A stretch of DNA of 64,000 nucleotides, taken from Blastococcus sp. TF02A-35 (GTDB taxonomy: Bacteria; Actinomycetota; Actinomycetes; Mycobacteriales; Geodermatophilaceae). The notes below the pieces were generated by a model. It saw only the letters and a program-made list of their open reading frames with translations, was not told the DNA's origin and did no database searches. The stretch lies in assembly GCF_004571075.1 (NCBI RefSeq), contig NZ_SPQP01000016.1, positions 1 to 64,000 on the forward strand, written 5' to 3'. Shown in pieces: positions 27,770-36,467 of the stretch. Made by a program: the position numbers and the translations under genes. How positions within the stretch are numbered: the first letter of the stretch is position 1; each line of letters begins with the position of its first letter.

Positions 27770-29439
27770 GCCGCCGTCCCGCGCCGGCGGGCGAGGCCGG
27801 ACCGGACGACGAGGAGCACGGCGCCGAGCCCGAGCGCGGTCAGCACCCACTCGGGGGCCGCGCCCAGGCGCTGGGCGACCGTGACGTCGTCGCGCTGGGC
27901 GATCTCCTCGACGAACACGTCCGGCGTGAACAGCTCGGACTCCCGCACGACCGTGCCGTCGGGGGCGACGATCGCCGAGATGCCGCTGGTCGCCGCCACC
28001 GCGACCGAGCGGCCGAACTCGACGGCGCGCAGCCGGCTCATCGCCAGCTGCTGGGCGCTCTCGTCGGTGTAGCCGAAGGTCGCGTTGTTCGTCTGGACGA
28101 CGATCATCCCGGCCCCGCCGTCGACGACGTCTCGCACGAGGCCGTCGTAGACCACCTCGAAGCAGATGAGGTCGCCCACGCGCACGCCGCCGACGTCGAG
28201 GACGCCGACCTCCTGGCCCTTGGCGAAGTCGCGGCGCACCAGGTCCACCTTCTCGCTGAAGAAGCGGAAGAAGGAGCGGGCGGGCACGTACTCGGCCAGC
28301 GGGACCGGGTGCCGCTTGACGTAGGTGTCCCCCGGGCCGTCCTCCGGTGCCCAGACGATCGCGGTGTTGCTGACGAACCGGCCGGGCCCCTCGACGACGG
28401 CGCCCACGAGGACCGGGGCGGCGACGGCGTCGGCCGCCTGCTGGATGCGCCGTGCGGCGTCCGCGTTGCGGTAGGGGTCGATGTCGGAGCTGTTCTCCGG
28501 CCACAGGACGACGTCGGGCTGCGCCTCCCGGCCGGCGGCGACGTCCTCGGCGAGCTGGAGGGTCTGCTCGACGTGGTTGTCGAGCACCGCCCGGCGCTGC
28601 TCGTTGAAGTCCAGGCCGGCCCGCGGCACGTTGCCCTGGATGACCGCCACCGTGGCGGTGGGCCCGCCCTCGCCCAGCGACGAGCCGGGCAGCGGCAGCC
28701 AGGCCACGGCCCCGACCAGCGGGACGGCGAGGACGGCGGCGACGGCGACCGCTGCGGCGCGCAGCGCGGGGCCGCGCTCCCCCGCGGGGCGGTCGCGGTC
28801 GGCGCTGCGCCAGGCCCGGAGCAGCGGCAGCACCGCGGCGGCCAGCAGCGTGCCCATGAGGGCCACGGCGAAGCTGACCAGCGGGACGCCGCCGTAGGCC
28901 GCCAGCGACAGCAGTGGGCCCTCGGTCTGGCTGAAGCCGAGGCGGCCCCACGGGAAGCCCCCGAGGACGAACCGGCCGCGCACGGCCTCGTCGGCGACCC
29001 ACAGGGCCGCGGCCCACAGCGGCCAGAGGGGCAGCCGCGAGGTGGCGGCGAGCGCCGCGCCCAGGAGCGCGACGTGCAGGGCCTCGAACGTGGCGAGGGC
29101 CAGCCACGGGAAGGGGCCGACGTAGATGCCGGTCCACGACAGCAGCGGCACGAAGAAGGCCAGTCCCAGGACCATGCCGAGCCAGAGCCCGGACCGCGCC
29201 CGCTGGCCCCGGACGGCCAGCGAGAGGGCGGCCGGCCCGAGCAGCGCCAGCGCGGAGAGGTCGTGCCCCGGGAACGCCAGGAACAGGGCGAGGCCGCCCG
29301 CGAGGGCCAGCGCCGTGCGCCAGGGCAGGCGGCGGGGAGGACGCACCGTGGCGTCGTCCTGCGCCGGGGTCGTGGTCCCCGCGGGAGGGGCCGACCGGGG
29401 CAGCGTTCCCGTTCCGGGCACGCCGTCGCCTGCGGGCAC
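27766..29439 (-). CDS. lnt: Apolipoprotein N-acyltransferase
   Basis: Lnt adds the third acyl chain to lipoproteins. The 557-residue protein has about seven membrane helices in its first 240 residues and a periplasmic nitrilase domain with the catalytic triad Glu315 (WPENSSD), Lys375 (VKRHPVPLAEY) and Cys426 (ICFEVVYD). GTG at 29439 was selected because AGGAGG sits six bases upstream; upstream in-frame codons look non-coding. It is coupled to the mannosyl synthase gene. Confidence 0.94.
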   Translation of the reverse strand: MPAGDGVPGTGTLPRSAPPAGTTTPAQDDATVRPPRRLPWRTALALAGGLALFLAFPGHDLSALALLGPAALSLAVRGQRARSGLWLGMVLGLAFFVPLLSWTGIYVGPFPWLALATFEALHVALLGAALAATSRLPLWPLWAAALWVADEAVRGRFVLGGFPWGRLGFSQTEGPLLSLAAYGGVPLVSFAVALMGTLLAAAVLPLLRAWRSADRDRPAGERGPALRAAAVAVAAVLAVPLVGAVAWLPLPGSSLGEGGPTATVAVIQGNVPRAGLDFNEQRRAVLDNHVEQTLQLAEDVAAGREAQPDVVLWPENSSDIDPYRNADAARRIQQAADAVAAPVLVGAVVEGPGRFVSNTAIVWAPEDGPGDTYVKRHPVPLAEYVPARSFFRFFSEKVDLVRRDFAKGQEVGVLDVGGVRVGDLICFEVVYDGLVRDVVDGGAGMIVVQTNNATFGYTDESAQQLAMSRLRAVEFGRSVAVAATSGISAIVAPDGTVVRESELFTPDVFVEEIAQRDDVTVAQRLGAAPEWVLTALGLGAVLLVVRSGLARRRGTAA

Positions 29440-29935
29440 GCACTGCCTCCTGGATGCCGCGCCCCGACGGGGCGGTTCGTCCCCGTACCGCTCGGGCGGG
29501 GTCCGGACCGCCGGTGGTGCGCGGTCCTGACCCAGCATCCCATCCCGCCCCGTGGGGTCGTCGCGCGTGCGCCGACGCCACCCGCACGGGCTGCGGACCT
29601 CCTGGCGGTTCGCGCCGGCGGGGCCCCGCGTGGTCGCCGCGCCTTCGGGCCGGACGGCCGCTCGCCGGGTGCGAGCGGCGCGACCGTTGTCTGATGGCGT
29701 GGTCCGCGCGGGCTCCGCCGGGTGTCCGCGGCCGTGCACCACCGGCTGCGCCCCGCTCCTCCTCGGTCCGGTTCGCCGCGGGCGGCCGGGGCCGCGCCGC
29801 GTCGACCGGGAGGACCGACGCGCCCGCCGGAGGAGCACGGTGCGTGCAACCGGTCAGGAACTCCAGGCACTGTAAGAAGTGCGCGCGCCGGAATCGAGAC
29901 CCGGGAGGACTGCGAGCCGGAGTGTGACCGGATCG
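29440..29935. other. Gene-free stretch upstream of lnt
   Basis: About 500 bp without a convincing gene on either strand; open frames here have non-protein-like composition. The bases just before lnt hold its ribosome site. I see no clear promoter, RNA gene or repeat. Confidence 0.4.
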
Positions 29936-31456
29936 TTACTGATCGCTGTTGCGGCCGAGCGGGACGCCGTCGACGAGCAGGAGGGCGCACTCCGGCCGCG
30001 CCCGGTCGGCCAGCACCCGCGACAGGCCGTCGGCCGTCGACCACAGCGCCAGGTCGGCCGGTGCCCCGACCGCGAGAGGGCCGGCGGCGTGCTCGACGCG
30101 GGCGGCGTACCAGCCGCCGTGCGTCGCCGCGTCGAAGGCGTCGAACGGGCGCAGCCCGGAGCCGGGGGTCCGGTGGTCGACGGCGGCGTGCACGCCTCCC
30201 CACGGGTCCAGCGGCGTCACCGGTGCGTCGCTGCCCAGCGCGAGCGTCACCCCCGCGTCGGCGGCGTCGGCGAACGGGTTGCACGACAGCGCCCGCGCGA
30301 CGCCCAGGCGCTCGGCGTACATCCCGGTGTCCCCGCCCCACGCGGCGTCGAACGCCGGCTGCACGCTGGCCACCACGTCCCAGGCCCGCATCCGGTCGAG
30401 CACGTCGTCGGACACCATCTCCAGGTGCTCGAGCCGGTGCCGGCAGGCCCGGACCGCGGCGGCGCCCAGCTCCTCGACGACGGCGGCCACCGCGTCCAGG
30501 ACCTGGTCGACGGCGGCGTCGCCGATGCAGTGGAAACCGGCCTGGACGCCGGCCAGCGTGCACGCGCGCACGTGCTCGACCAGCTGGGCGGTGTCGAAGC
30601 GCAGCTGCCCGGACGTGTCGGGCCGGTCGCTGTAGGGAGTGCTCAGGGCAGCGGTGTGCGAGCCGAGGGCGCCGTCGCAGAAGAGGTCTCCCCCGGCGCC
30701 GGCCAGCCCGAGCTCGCGGACCAGGTCCAGGCCGCCGCGCTCGGACAGCTCGCCCCAGTAGCCGAGGACCCGGGGGCCGGGCGCGGCCGAGGCGAGGGCG
30801 AGCAGCTCGCGCAGGTCGTCGGCCGAGGACACCTCCGGTCCGGCCATCTCGTGCAGGCTGCCGATGCCCAGCGCCGCCGCGGCGTCCAGGGTGGCCCGCT
30901 GGGCGGCCCGGCGCTGTTCCCCGTCCACGGCGCCGTAGGCCGCCTGCCGCGCCGCGTGGTGGGCGTCGAGGCGCAGCCGGCCGTCGGGCGAGAAGCCGGG
31001 CAGGTCGGCGATCCCCGGGATGCGGTCGAGCAGGGCCGTCGAGACCGTCGCCGAGTGCACGTCGACCCGAGCCAGGTAGGTGGGGCGGTCCCCGACGACG
31101 GCGTCGAGGTCCTGCCGGGTGAGCCCTCTGCGCTCCGGCCACGCGGTCTCGTCCCAGCCGGTCCCCAGCACGATGCCGGTCGTCGACCGTGCGACGTGAG
31201 CGCGGATCCGCGCGACCGCGTCGGCAAGGCTCAGGCTCGAGTGGAGGTCGAGACCGGTGAGCGACAGGCCCGTCGCCGTGGCATGCACGTGGGCGTCCAC
31301 GAAGGCCGGGGTGAGCAGCGCCCCCTCCCCCGGGACCACCCGGTCGGCGGCCGGGGCGTCGGCGGCGGCGCCGAGCCAGGTGATCCGACCGGCCTCGACG
31401 CGCACCGCCCGCCCGGGGCGGTCGCCGACGGTCACGTCGGTGACGAGCAGGCTCAT
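29936..31456 (-). CDS. Amidohydrolase family protein (YtcJ-like)
   Basis: The 506-residue metal-dependent hydrolase has LLTPAFVDAHVHAT with the HxH motif (about 50-55), HCIGDAAV and HLEMVS His ligands, and ALGSDAPVTPLDPWGG with the catalytic Asp near the C-terminus. It matches the amidohydrolase 3 / YtcJ group, which deaminates or deformylates exocyclic amides. The substrate is unknown. ATG at 31456 has GGAGG upstream. Confidence 0.9.
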   Translation of the reverse strand: MSLLVTDVTVGDRPGRAVRVEAGRITWLGAAADAPAADRVVPGEGALLTPAFVDAHVHATATGLSLTGLDLHSSLSLADAVARIRAHVARSTTGIVLGTGWDETAWPERRGLTRQDLDAVVGDRPTYLARVDVHSATVSTALLDRIPGIADLPGFSPDGRLRLDAHHAARQAAYGAVDGEQRRAAQRATLDAAAALGIGSLHEMAGPEVSSADDLRELLALASAAPGPRVLGYWGELSERGGLDLVRELGLAGAGGDLFCDGALGSHTAALSTPYSDRPDTSGQLRFDTAQLVEHVRACTLAGVQAGFHCIGDAAVDQVLDAVAAVVEELGAAAVRACRHRLEHLEMVSDDVLDRMRAWDVVASVQPAFDAAWGGDTGMYAERLGVARALSCNPFADAADAGVTLALGSDAPVTPLDPWGGVHAAVDHRTPGSGLRPFDAFDAATHGGWYAARVEHAAGPLAVGAPADLALWSTADGLSRVLADRARPECALLLVDGVPLGRNSDQ

Positions 31457-31597
31457 GCGGTGGTTCCTCCGGTGCGGCGGTGCAGGACGGGAGAAGCAGA
31501 CCACGGTGCCGGGGCGGTCCGGTGACCGGTTCCCCCCGGGGGCCGGGCGCGGGCGGACCCGATGTTTGTCGGGCGGCCGCAGCGGTAGCCATCGGCG

Positions 31598-32125
31598 ATG
31601 GGAGCCGCGGGCGAGGTGCTGTGCACCGAGCGCCTGCGCCTGCGCTGCTGGACCACCTCGCCCGACGACCTCGCCCGCCTCGAGGACATCTACGGCCGTG
31701 ACGAGGTGACCCGCTGGCTGGGGGGCCCGCCCACCGTCCCCCTGGACGAGCTCGTGGACCGGTGGCAGCGCGTGCACCGCACCGACGAGCGCTACGGGTG
31801 CTGGGCGGTGCAGCGGCCCGACGGCGTGGCGGCCGGCACGCTGCTGCTCAAGCCGCTCCCCCAGGGCGTCGGCGAGGTGGAGGTCGGCTGGCACCTGCAC
31901 CCGGACTCCTGGGGGCACGGCTACGCCACCGAGGCCGCCCGCGCGGTGATCCAGCGGGCGTTCGAGCTGGGCCTCCCGGAGGTCTACGCCGTCGTGCGCC
32001 CCGGGAACGAGCCGTCCATGGCGGTGTGCCGGCGGCTCGGCATGAGCCCGCTCGGGCGCATGCGGCGCTGGTACGACGTCGAGCTCGAGGCGTTCCGGCT
32101 GATGGCGCCGGTCGTCGTCGACTGA
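31598..32125 (+). CDS. GNAT acetyltransferase, RimJ/RimL type
   Basis: The 175-residue protein shows the RimJ/RimL pattern: LCTERLRLRCWTTSPDDLARL at the N-terminus, EVEVGWHLHPDSWGHGYATEAARAV for acetyl-CoA binding, and NEPSMAVCRRLGM. Relatives acetylate ribosomal N-termini or small molecules; the substrate is unknown. It is divergent from the amidohydrolase gene and convergent with an acyltransferase gene. Confidence 0.87.
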   Translation: MGAAGEVLCTERLRLRCWTTSPDDLARLEDIYGRDEVTRWLGGPPTVPLDELVDRWQRVHRTDERYGCWAVQRPDGVAAGTLLLKPLPQGVGEVEVGWHLHPDSWGHGYATEAARAVIQRAFELGLPEVYAVVRPGNEPSMAVCRRLGMSPLGRMRRWYDVELEAFRLMAPVVVD

Positions 32126-32129
32126 CCCG

Positions 32130-32990
32130 TCAGCGGCGGCGCAGGCGGCCGGTGAGGCGGGCCAGCGGCGACTTCTTCGGCGCCCGGACCTCCTTGCCGG
32201 CGGCGCGCAGGGCGTCCGCGGTGGCGGCCTCGGCCGGCGTGGGCGCGGTCCCGCCCAGGTGGGCCGGGAGCCACCAGCGGTCGTCGTCGCCGGCGGGCCG
32301 GTCGGGGTAGCTGCGCTGGGCCTCGTCGAGGAGCGCCTCCATGGCGACCCGCGTGCGCTGCATGAGGGCCGGGACCGCCTCCCCCGGCTCGGCGGTGATC
32401 GGCTCGCCGAGGATGACCGTGACGGCGACGCCGCGACGAAGCTCCACCTTGTGCCCCTTGGTCGCCACCCGGTGCCCGCCCCACACCGCGGCCGGGATGA
32501 TCGGGACGCCCGAGTCGACGGCCATGCGCGCGGCGCCGGCCTTGAGGTCCTTGACGGTGAAGCTGGTGCTGATCGTGGCCTCGGGGAAGACGCCGACGAC
32601 CTCGCCGTCCTTGAGCGCCCGCACGGCGGCCTCGAACGCCGCCGACCCGGCCCGGCGGTCGACCGGGATGTGCTTCATCGCCTGCATGAACGGCCCGGCG
32701 AAGCCGTTGTCGAACACCGCCTTCTTCGCCATGAACCGCACCAGGCGGTGCCGGGGCAGGGCGCCGAGGCCCAGGAAGGTGAAGTCGAAGAAGCTGACGT
32801 GGTTGCTGCAGATGATCGCGCCGCCGGTCGCCGGCACGTGCTCGGAGCCGCGCACATCGAAGCGGAAGCGGAACAGGCGGAAGACGACGAGCGCGATCCG
32901 GATGACGAACCGGTACGGCTTGTCCCTCGGGTCCGGGGAGGCACCGAACAGTTTCGGACGGACCACGTCGCGCCAGCTCGCCGTGTACAT
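32130..32990 (-). CDS. Lysophospholipid acyltransferase family protein
   Basis: The 286-residue PlsC-type protein has SNHVSFFDFTFLG (HX4D, about 62-74), the FPEAT motif in VVGVFPEATISTS and VPIIPAAVWGG. The N-terminal helix with IRIALVVFRLFRFRF probably anchors it in the membrane. The C-terminal about 50 residues are basic. The ATG at 32990 is six bases after a -10 that overlaps the stop codon of the ligase gene upstream. Confidence 0.9.
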   Translation of the reverse strand: MYTASWRDVVRPKLFGASPDPRDKPYRFVIRIALVVFRLFRFRFDVRGSEHVPATGGAIICSNHVSFFDFTFLGLGALPRHRLVRFMAKKAVFDNGFAGPFMQAMKHIPVDRRAGSAAFEAAVRALKDGEVVGVFPEATISTSFTVKDLKAGAARMAVDSGVPIIPAAVWGGHRVATKGHKVELRRGVAVTVILGEPITAEPGEAVPALMQRTRVAMEALLDEAQRSYPDRPAGDDDRWWLPAHLGGTAPTPAEAATADALRAAGKEVRAPKKSPLARLTGRLRRR

Positions 32991-33002
32991 GCGCGGAATC
33001 TA
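32991..33002 (-). promoter_or_regulatory. Leaderless-type -10 for acyltransferase gene
   Basis: On the minus strand TAGATT is followed by 6 nt and ATG. The TAG of this element is also the stop codon of the neighbouring ligase gene. Confidence 0.5.
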
Positions 33003-34175
33003 GCCGGTGGCCCCGGCCGACGCCCCGTCGGCGTCCGCGCCGCTCGTGACCGCGACGGCGGCACGGACGACGGCGGCGAGGTCGCCCGTCTCCCGGTGCA
33101 CGCGCCGCTGGAGGTCCGCCCCCGTCCCGCGGGTGAGCAGCTGCCGGACGCCGTCGGAGACGGTCTGCTCGTCGCCGGCGTCCGCGAGCGCCGGCCGGAT
33201 GTGCTCCAGCAGGTCGCCGAGGACGTCGGCGGCCGGGACCGGCCGCCCCGTCAGCGGGTGCACGAGCTCGCCCGAGAGACCGGAGCGTCCCGCCCGCCAG
33301 GCGGCCAGCCGGAGGACCTCGGGGCGCATCTGCGGCACCTCTCCCCCGGCGCGTGCGTCACGGGCGGCGGTCTCGACCAGGCCGCGCACGACGCCGGCGA
33401 GGGTGACCGCGTCCTCGACGCGCAGGGCGACGTCCGCGGTCCGCACCTCGACGGTGGGCCACTTCGCGGAGATCCGGGCGTCGAAGTAGACCATCCCGGT
33501 GTCCAGGACGGTCCCGGTCGCCAGGACCTCCTCGACGAGCCGGTGGTAGTCGGCGGCGTCGGTGAACGGGCCGTTCGGGCCGGCGGAGGGCCAGCGGTGC
33601 CACACCTGCGAGCGGAAGCTCGCGTAGGCGGTGTCCCGCCCCCGCCAGAACGGGGAGTTCGCGGTCATGGCGGTCAGCAGGGGCAGCCAGACGCGGATGC
33701 GGTTGAGGACCGCCACGCCCTCCTCGTCGTCGTCCACGGAGACGTGCACGTGGCAGCCGCAGGTCAGGACGTCCCAGGCGGTCATCCCGAAGGTCTCGCC
33801 GAGCCGGGCGTACCGCTCCCCCTCGGTCGGCACCGGCTCGACCGCCACGGGCGAGGTGGCCAGGGCCGCGACGCGGGCGCCGACGGCGGACGCGGCGGCG
33901 TCGGCCCGGTCCCGCCAGTGCCGCAGCTCCCGGCGGACGTCGTCGAGCGTGGTGCAGACCGGGGTGCCGAGCTCCAGCTGCTGGGCCTTCAGCTCCGGCA
34001 TGAGGTGCGCGGTCTCCGGGGTCTCCCGCTCGCCCCGCTCGGCGCGGTCGTGCTGCGCCACGTCCTCACCCTCGCCGGCGCGCGCGGCCAGCTCCAGCGC
34101 CTCCGGGCCCTTGGGTACCGGGATGCCGGTCGCATCGACGACCAGCAGCTCTTCCTCGACGCCCACGGTTCGCAC
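33000..34175 (-). CDS. Carboxylate-amine ligase, YbdK/GCS2 type
   Basis: The 391-residue protein belongs to the glutamate-cysteine ligase family 2: TVGVEEELLVVD at the N-terminus, ELKAQQLELGTPVC, CGCHVHVSVDDDEEGVAVLN and the W/R-rich substrate region around SQVWHRWPSAGPNGPF. YbdK-like enzymes show weak gamma-glutamylcysteine synthesis; actinobacteria use mycothiol, so the true substrate is uncertain. GTG at 34175 sits at the family start. Confidence 0.9.
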   Translation of the reverse strand: MRTVGVEEELLVVDATGIPVPKGPEALELAARAGEGEDVAQHDRAERGERETPETAHLMPELKAQQLELGTPVCTTLDDVRRELRHWRDRADAAASAVGARVAALATSPVAVEPVPTEGERYARLGETFGMTAWDVLTCGCHVHVSVDDDEEGVAVLNRIRVWLPLLTAMTANSPFWRGRDTAYASFRSQVWHRWPSAGPNGPFTDAADYHRLVEEVLATGTVLDTGMVYFDARISAKWPTVEVRTADVALRVEDAVTLAGVVRGLVETAARDARAGGEVPQMRPEVLRLAAWRAGRSGLSGELVHPLTGRPVPAADVLGDLLEHIRPALADAGDEQTVSDGVRQLLTRGTGADLQRRVHRETGDLAAVVRAAVAVTSGADADGASAGATG

Positions 34176-34403
34176 CCGTCCATGATCAGGAGTCGGGGAC
34201 CGGATCGCAGGGCGCCGGCGGGCGAGCTCACCCGGAGGGGCCTGTGACGACCGTTATGCCCAAGGTCATGCCGAACTCTTCAGGGCTGCGCCGCTGCCGC
34301 TCGTCGTTCCCCCGGGACGCGCCCCGCGGCGCGGCTGCTCCGGCGCCCGCAGGGCGCCGTGACCTCGGTCTCGGCAGGTGACCACAACGAGAAGTCGCAG
34401 CGT

Positions 34404-34419
34404 TGTTGGGGATAACGGT
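34404..34419. repeat. Second copy of the 16-bp motif
   Basis: TGTTGGGGATAACGGT is the exact reverse complement of 14085-14100 and overlaps the -10 region of the gene at 34431. A looser variant, CCGTTATGCCCAA, lies at about 34251-34263 on the other side of the same intergenic region. Confidence 0.4.
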
Positions 34420-34430
34420 AGTATTCGGTC
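34419..34430 (+). promoter_or_regulatory. Leaderless-type -10 for gene at 34431
   Basis: TAGTAT is followed by 6 nt and ATG. Confidence 0.6.
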
Positions 34431-35288
34431 ATGTCCCGTGCGTGGCAGCAGCCGCTGCCCGACATGCCGGCCCCTCCCCCGCCCGCGGCCTGGGCCCGGA
34501 TCGCGGTGCCGTCCGGCTACGAGCCGCAGTGGCGCCGGCTGGTGGACGCGGCGCTGGAGCTGGGTCTCGGGCCGGACGACCTCGCGGCGCAGGGGCTGGA
34601 GCCGCTCGCCGGCGCCCGGGGCTGGAAGCCGGCGACCGTGGCGCTGTACAGCAAGGTGGCCCGCTACGGCGGGCTGGCTCTCCCGATCGCCCCGACGCCC
34701 GAGCCGGACCCGCAGGAGCTCGACCTGCGACCGCTGACGCAGGTGCGCGGAGACGACCCGGAGCACCTCCGCACGGTGGCCTGGTGCTCCCTGGCCCTCG
34801 GCTGGCCGGCTCCGGTCGCGACGTTCCGCTCGCTGCGCCGCGACCAGGTACGGGCGACGGCCCGGCGGCTGGTCATCTCCACCGACGACGGTGAGTGGGC
34901 GGTACCGGGGGCGCTCACGGCCTGGCACGCCTGGGAGACCGCCCGCGCGCGCTTCCCGGCCCTCGCGGCCAGCCCGTGGGTGCTCCCTGCGCTGCGCCGC
35001 GGGCCGGGGCTGGACTCCCGGGTCGGTGGTCGGCTCTCCTCCCAGGCGCTGCAGACGACCTTCACCAAGCACGCCCGGAACACGGTCCGCCATCTGCGCG
35101 CGACCGTGCCACCCTCCCGGCGCGAGGCGGTCGAGGAGCTGGCCGAGGCCTACCGCCACCTCTCCTACGACTCCTACCGACGGCTGGCCCTCGCCGCCGG
35201 GGCGCCCCCGGTCTCCTCGCGCGGCGTCGTCCGGGCGGCCCGGTCGGCGCACCGGGCGACGGCGCGGGCCGCCCGGCTGGCGGGCTGA
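34431..35288 (+). CDS. Uncharacterised protein, possibly a degenerate tyrosine-recombinase fold
   Basis: The 285-residue basic protein is of no family I recognise with certainty. WKPATVALYSKVARYGGLAL (about 65-84) looks like the core-binding start of integrases. HLRTVAWCSLALGW with RSLRRDQVRATARRLVIS (about 112-145) resembles the integrase catalytic box lacking a normal active-site layout, and YRHLSYDSYRRLAL near the end sits where the Tyr motif would be. No complete R-H-R-Y set is visible, so it may be a DNA-binding relic. It has a strong leaderless -10. Confidence 0.6.
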   Translation: MSRAWQQPLPDMPAPPPPAAWARIAVPSGYEPQWRRLVDAALELGLGPDDLAAQGLEPLAGARGWKPATVALYSKVARYGGLALPIAPTPEPDPQELDLRPLTQVRGDDPEHLRTVAWCSLALGWPAPVATFRSLRRDQVRATARRLVISTDDGEWAVPGALTAWHAWETARARFPALAASPWVLPALRRGPGLDSRVGGRLSSQALQTTFTKHARNTVRHLRATVPPSRREAVEELAEAYRHLSYDSYRRLALAAGAPPVSSRGVVRAARSAHRATARAARLAG

Positions 35289-35292
35289 CCGC

Positions 35293-36426
35293 TCACAGCA
35301 GGGTGAGCTGCTCCGCCGGGCCGGTGTCGACGGGCGCCGGCGGAGAGCCCTCGTCCGGCGGACGGACGCCCGGCAGGCCGCCGGTCGGGAGGCTGCCCTC
35401 CGGGAACCCGACCTCCTCGTCACCGGGCACGCCGGTCGCCACGGGGTCGTCGACCTGTCGCGCGGCGCCGCCCGACTGCCGGTCCAGCCCGTGCCGCGCC
35501 AGCAGCGGCGCGACGCGAGCGGACAACCAGGACCGGTACTCGGCGGAGACGTAGGCCCGGCGCGCGTACATGCGCTCGTAGCGCGGGACCAGGTCGGGAC
35601 GGGCGCCGCGGAGCCAGGCCATGAACCACTCGCGCGCACCGGGGCGCAGGTGCAGCGGGATGACGGTGAGGCCCGTGGCGCCGGCGGCCGCGATGGCACC
35701 GATGGCGGCGTCCAGGCTCTGCTCGTCGTCGGTGAGCCCGGGCAGGACCGGTGCCAGGAAGACCCCGCACGGCAGGCCGGCATCGGCCAGCGCCCGCACC
35801 AGGTCCAGCCGGGCGCGCGGTGAGGGGACGCCGGGCTCGAGCGCCTGGTGCAGCTCGTCGTCCCAGATGGCCATCGAGAGGCCCAGGCCGAGCGGGACCT
35901 GCCGCGCCGCCTCGGCCAGCAGGGGTACGTCGCGACGCAGCAGCGTGCCCTTGGTGAGGATCGAGAAGGGCGTGCCGGAGTCGGCCAGGGCACGGATGAC
36001 GCCGGGCATCAGCCGGTAGCGCCCCTCGGCCCGCTGGTACGGGTCGGTGTTGGTCCCCAGGGCGACGTGCTGCCGGTCCCAGGACGGCCGGGCCAGCTCC
36101 TTGCGCAGCACGTCGACCAGGTTGGTCTTCACCACGACCTGGGTGTCGAAGTCCCGCCCGGAGTCGAACTCCAGCCACTCGTGGGTGCGCCGCGCGAAGC
36201 AGTAGACGCACTGGTGGCTGCACCCCCGGTACGGGTTGACCGTGTACGGGAACGGCATCGAGGAGCCGCCCGGGACCGCGTTGAGCGCACTGCGCGCCCG
36301 CACCTCGTGGAACGTCAGGCCGGGGAACTCCGGCACCTGGACGCTGCGCAGCAGCCCGCGGATGCTGGGCATGCCGGGCAGCGCCGAGGTGTCCTCGACG
36401 TCCAGCCGCTGCGCTTCCCACCGCAC
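35293..36426 (-). CDS. Radical SAM protein, Rv2578c family
   Basis: The 377-residue protein has the 4Fe-4S motif CSHQCVYCF (Cys69, Cys73, Cys76) after NPYRGC, and the family start MRWEAQRLDVED. It belongs to the Rv2578c/SplB-like group of radical SAM enzymes; relatives include spore photoproduct lyase-like repair proteins, but the reaction is unknown. GTG at 36426 fits the family start. A LexA-box-like palindrome lies 10 bases upstream, pointing to DNA-damage control. Confidence 0.9.
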   Translation of the reverse strand: MRWEAQRLDVEDTSALPGMPSIRGLLRSVQVPEFPGLTFHEVRARSALNAVPGGSSMPFPYTVNPYRGCSHQCVYCFARRTHEWLEFDSGRDFDTQVVVKTNLVDVLRKELARPSWDRQHVALGTNTDPYQRAEGRYRLMPGVIRALADSGTPFSILTKGTLLRRDVPLLAEAARQVPLGLGLSMAIWDDELHQALEPGVPSPRARLDLVRALADAGLPCGVFLAPVLPGLTDDEQSLDAAIGAIAAAGATGLTVIPLHLRPGAREWFMAWLRGARPDLVPRYERMYARRAYVSAEYRSWLSARVAPLLARHGLDRQSGGAARQVDDPVATGVPGDEEVGFPEGSLPTGGLPGVRPPDEGSPPAPVDTGPAEQLTLL

Positions 36427-36435
36427 GCCGTCGAT

Positions 36436-36451
36436 CCGAACACACGTTCGA
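36436..36451. promoter_or_regulatory. LexA (SOS) box-like site
   Basis: CCGAACACACGTTCGA matches TCGAAC-N4-GTTCGA at all but the first base, and the inner CGAAC-N4-GTTCG is a perfect dyad. It sits between the radical SAM gene and the Lrp gene, within the expected promoter region of the former. Confidence 0.7.
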
Positions 36452-36467
36452 ACAGTTGTCCAGCCGG

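Noticed and set aside
29552-29875. Plus-strand frames in the lnt upstream gap
   Set aside because: No ribosome site, no family resemblance, and strongly Arg/Pro/Ala-biased composition.
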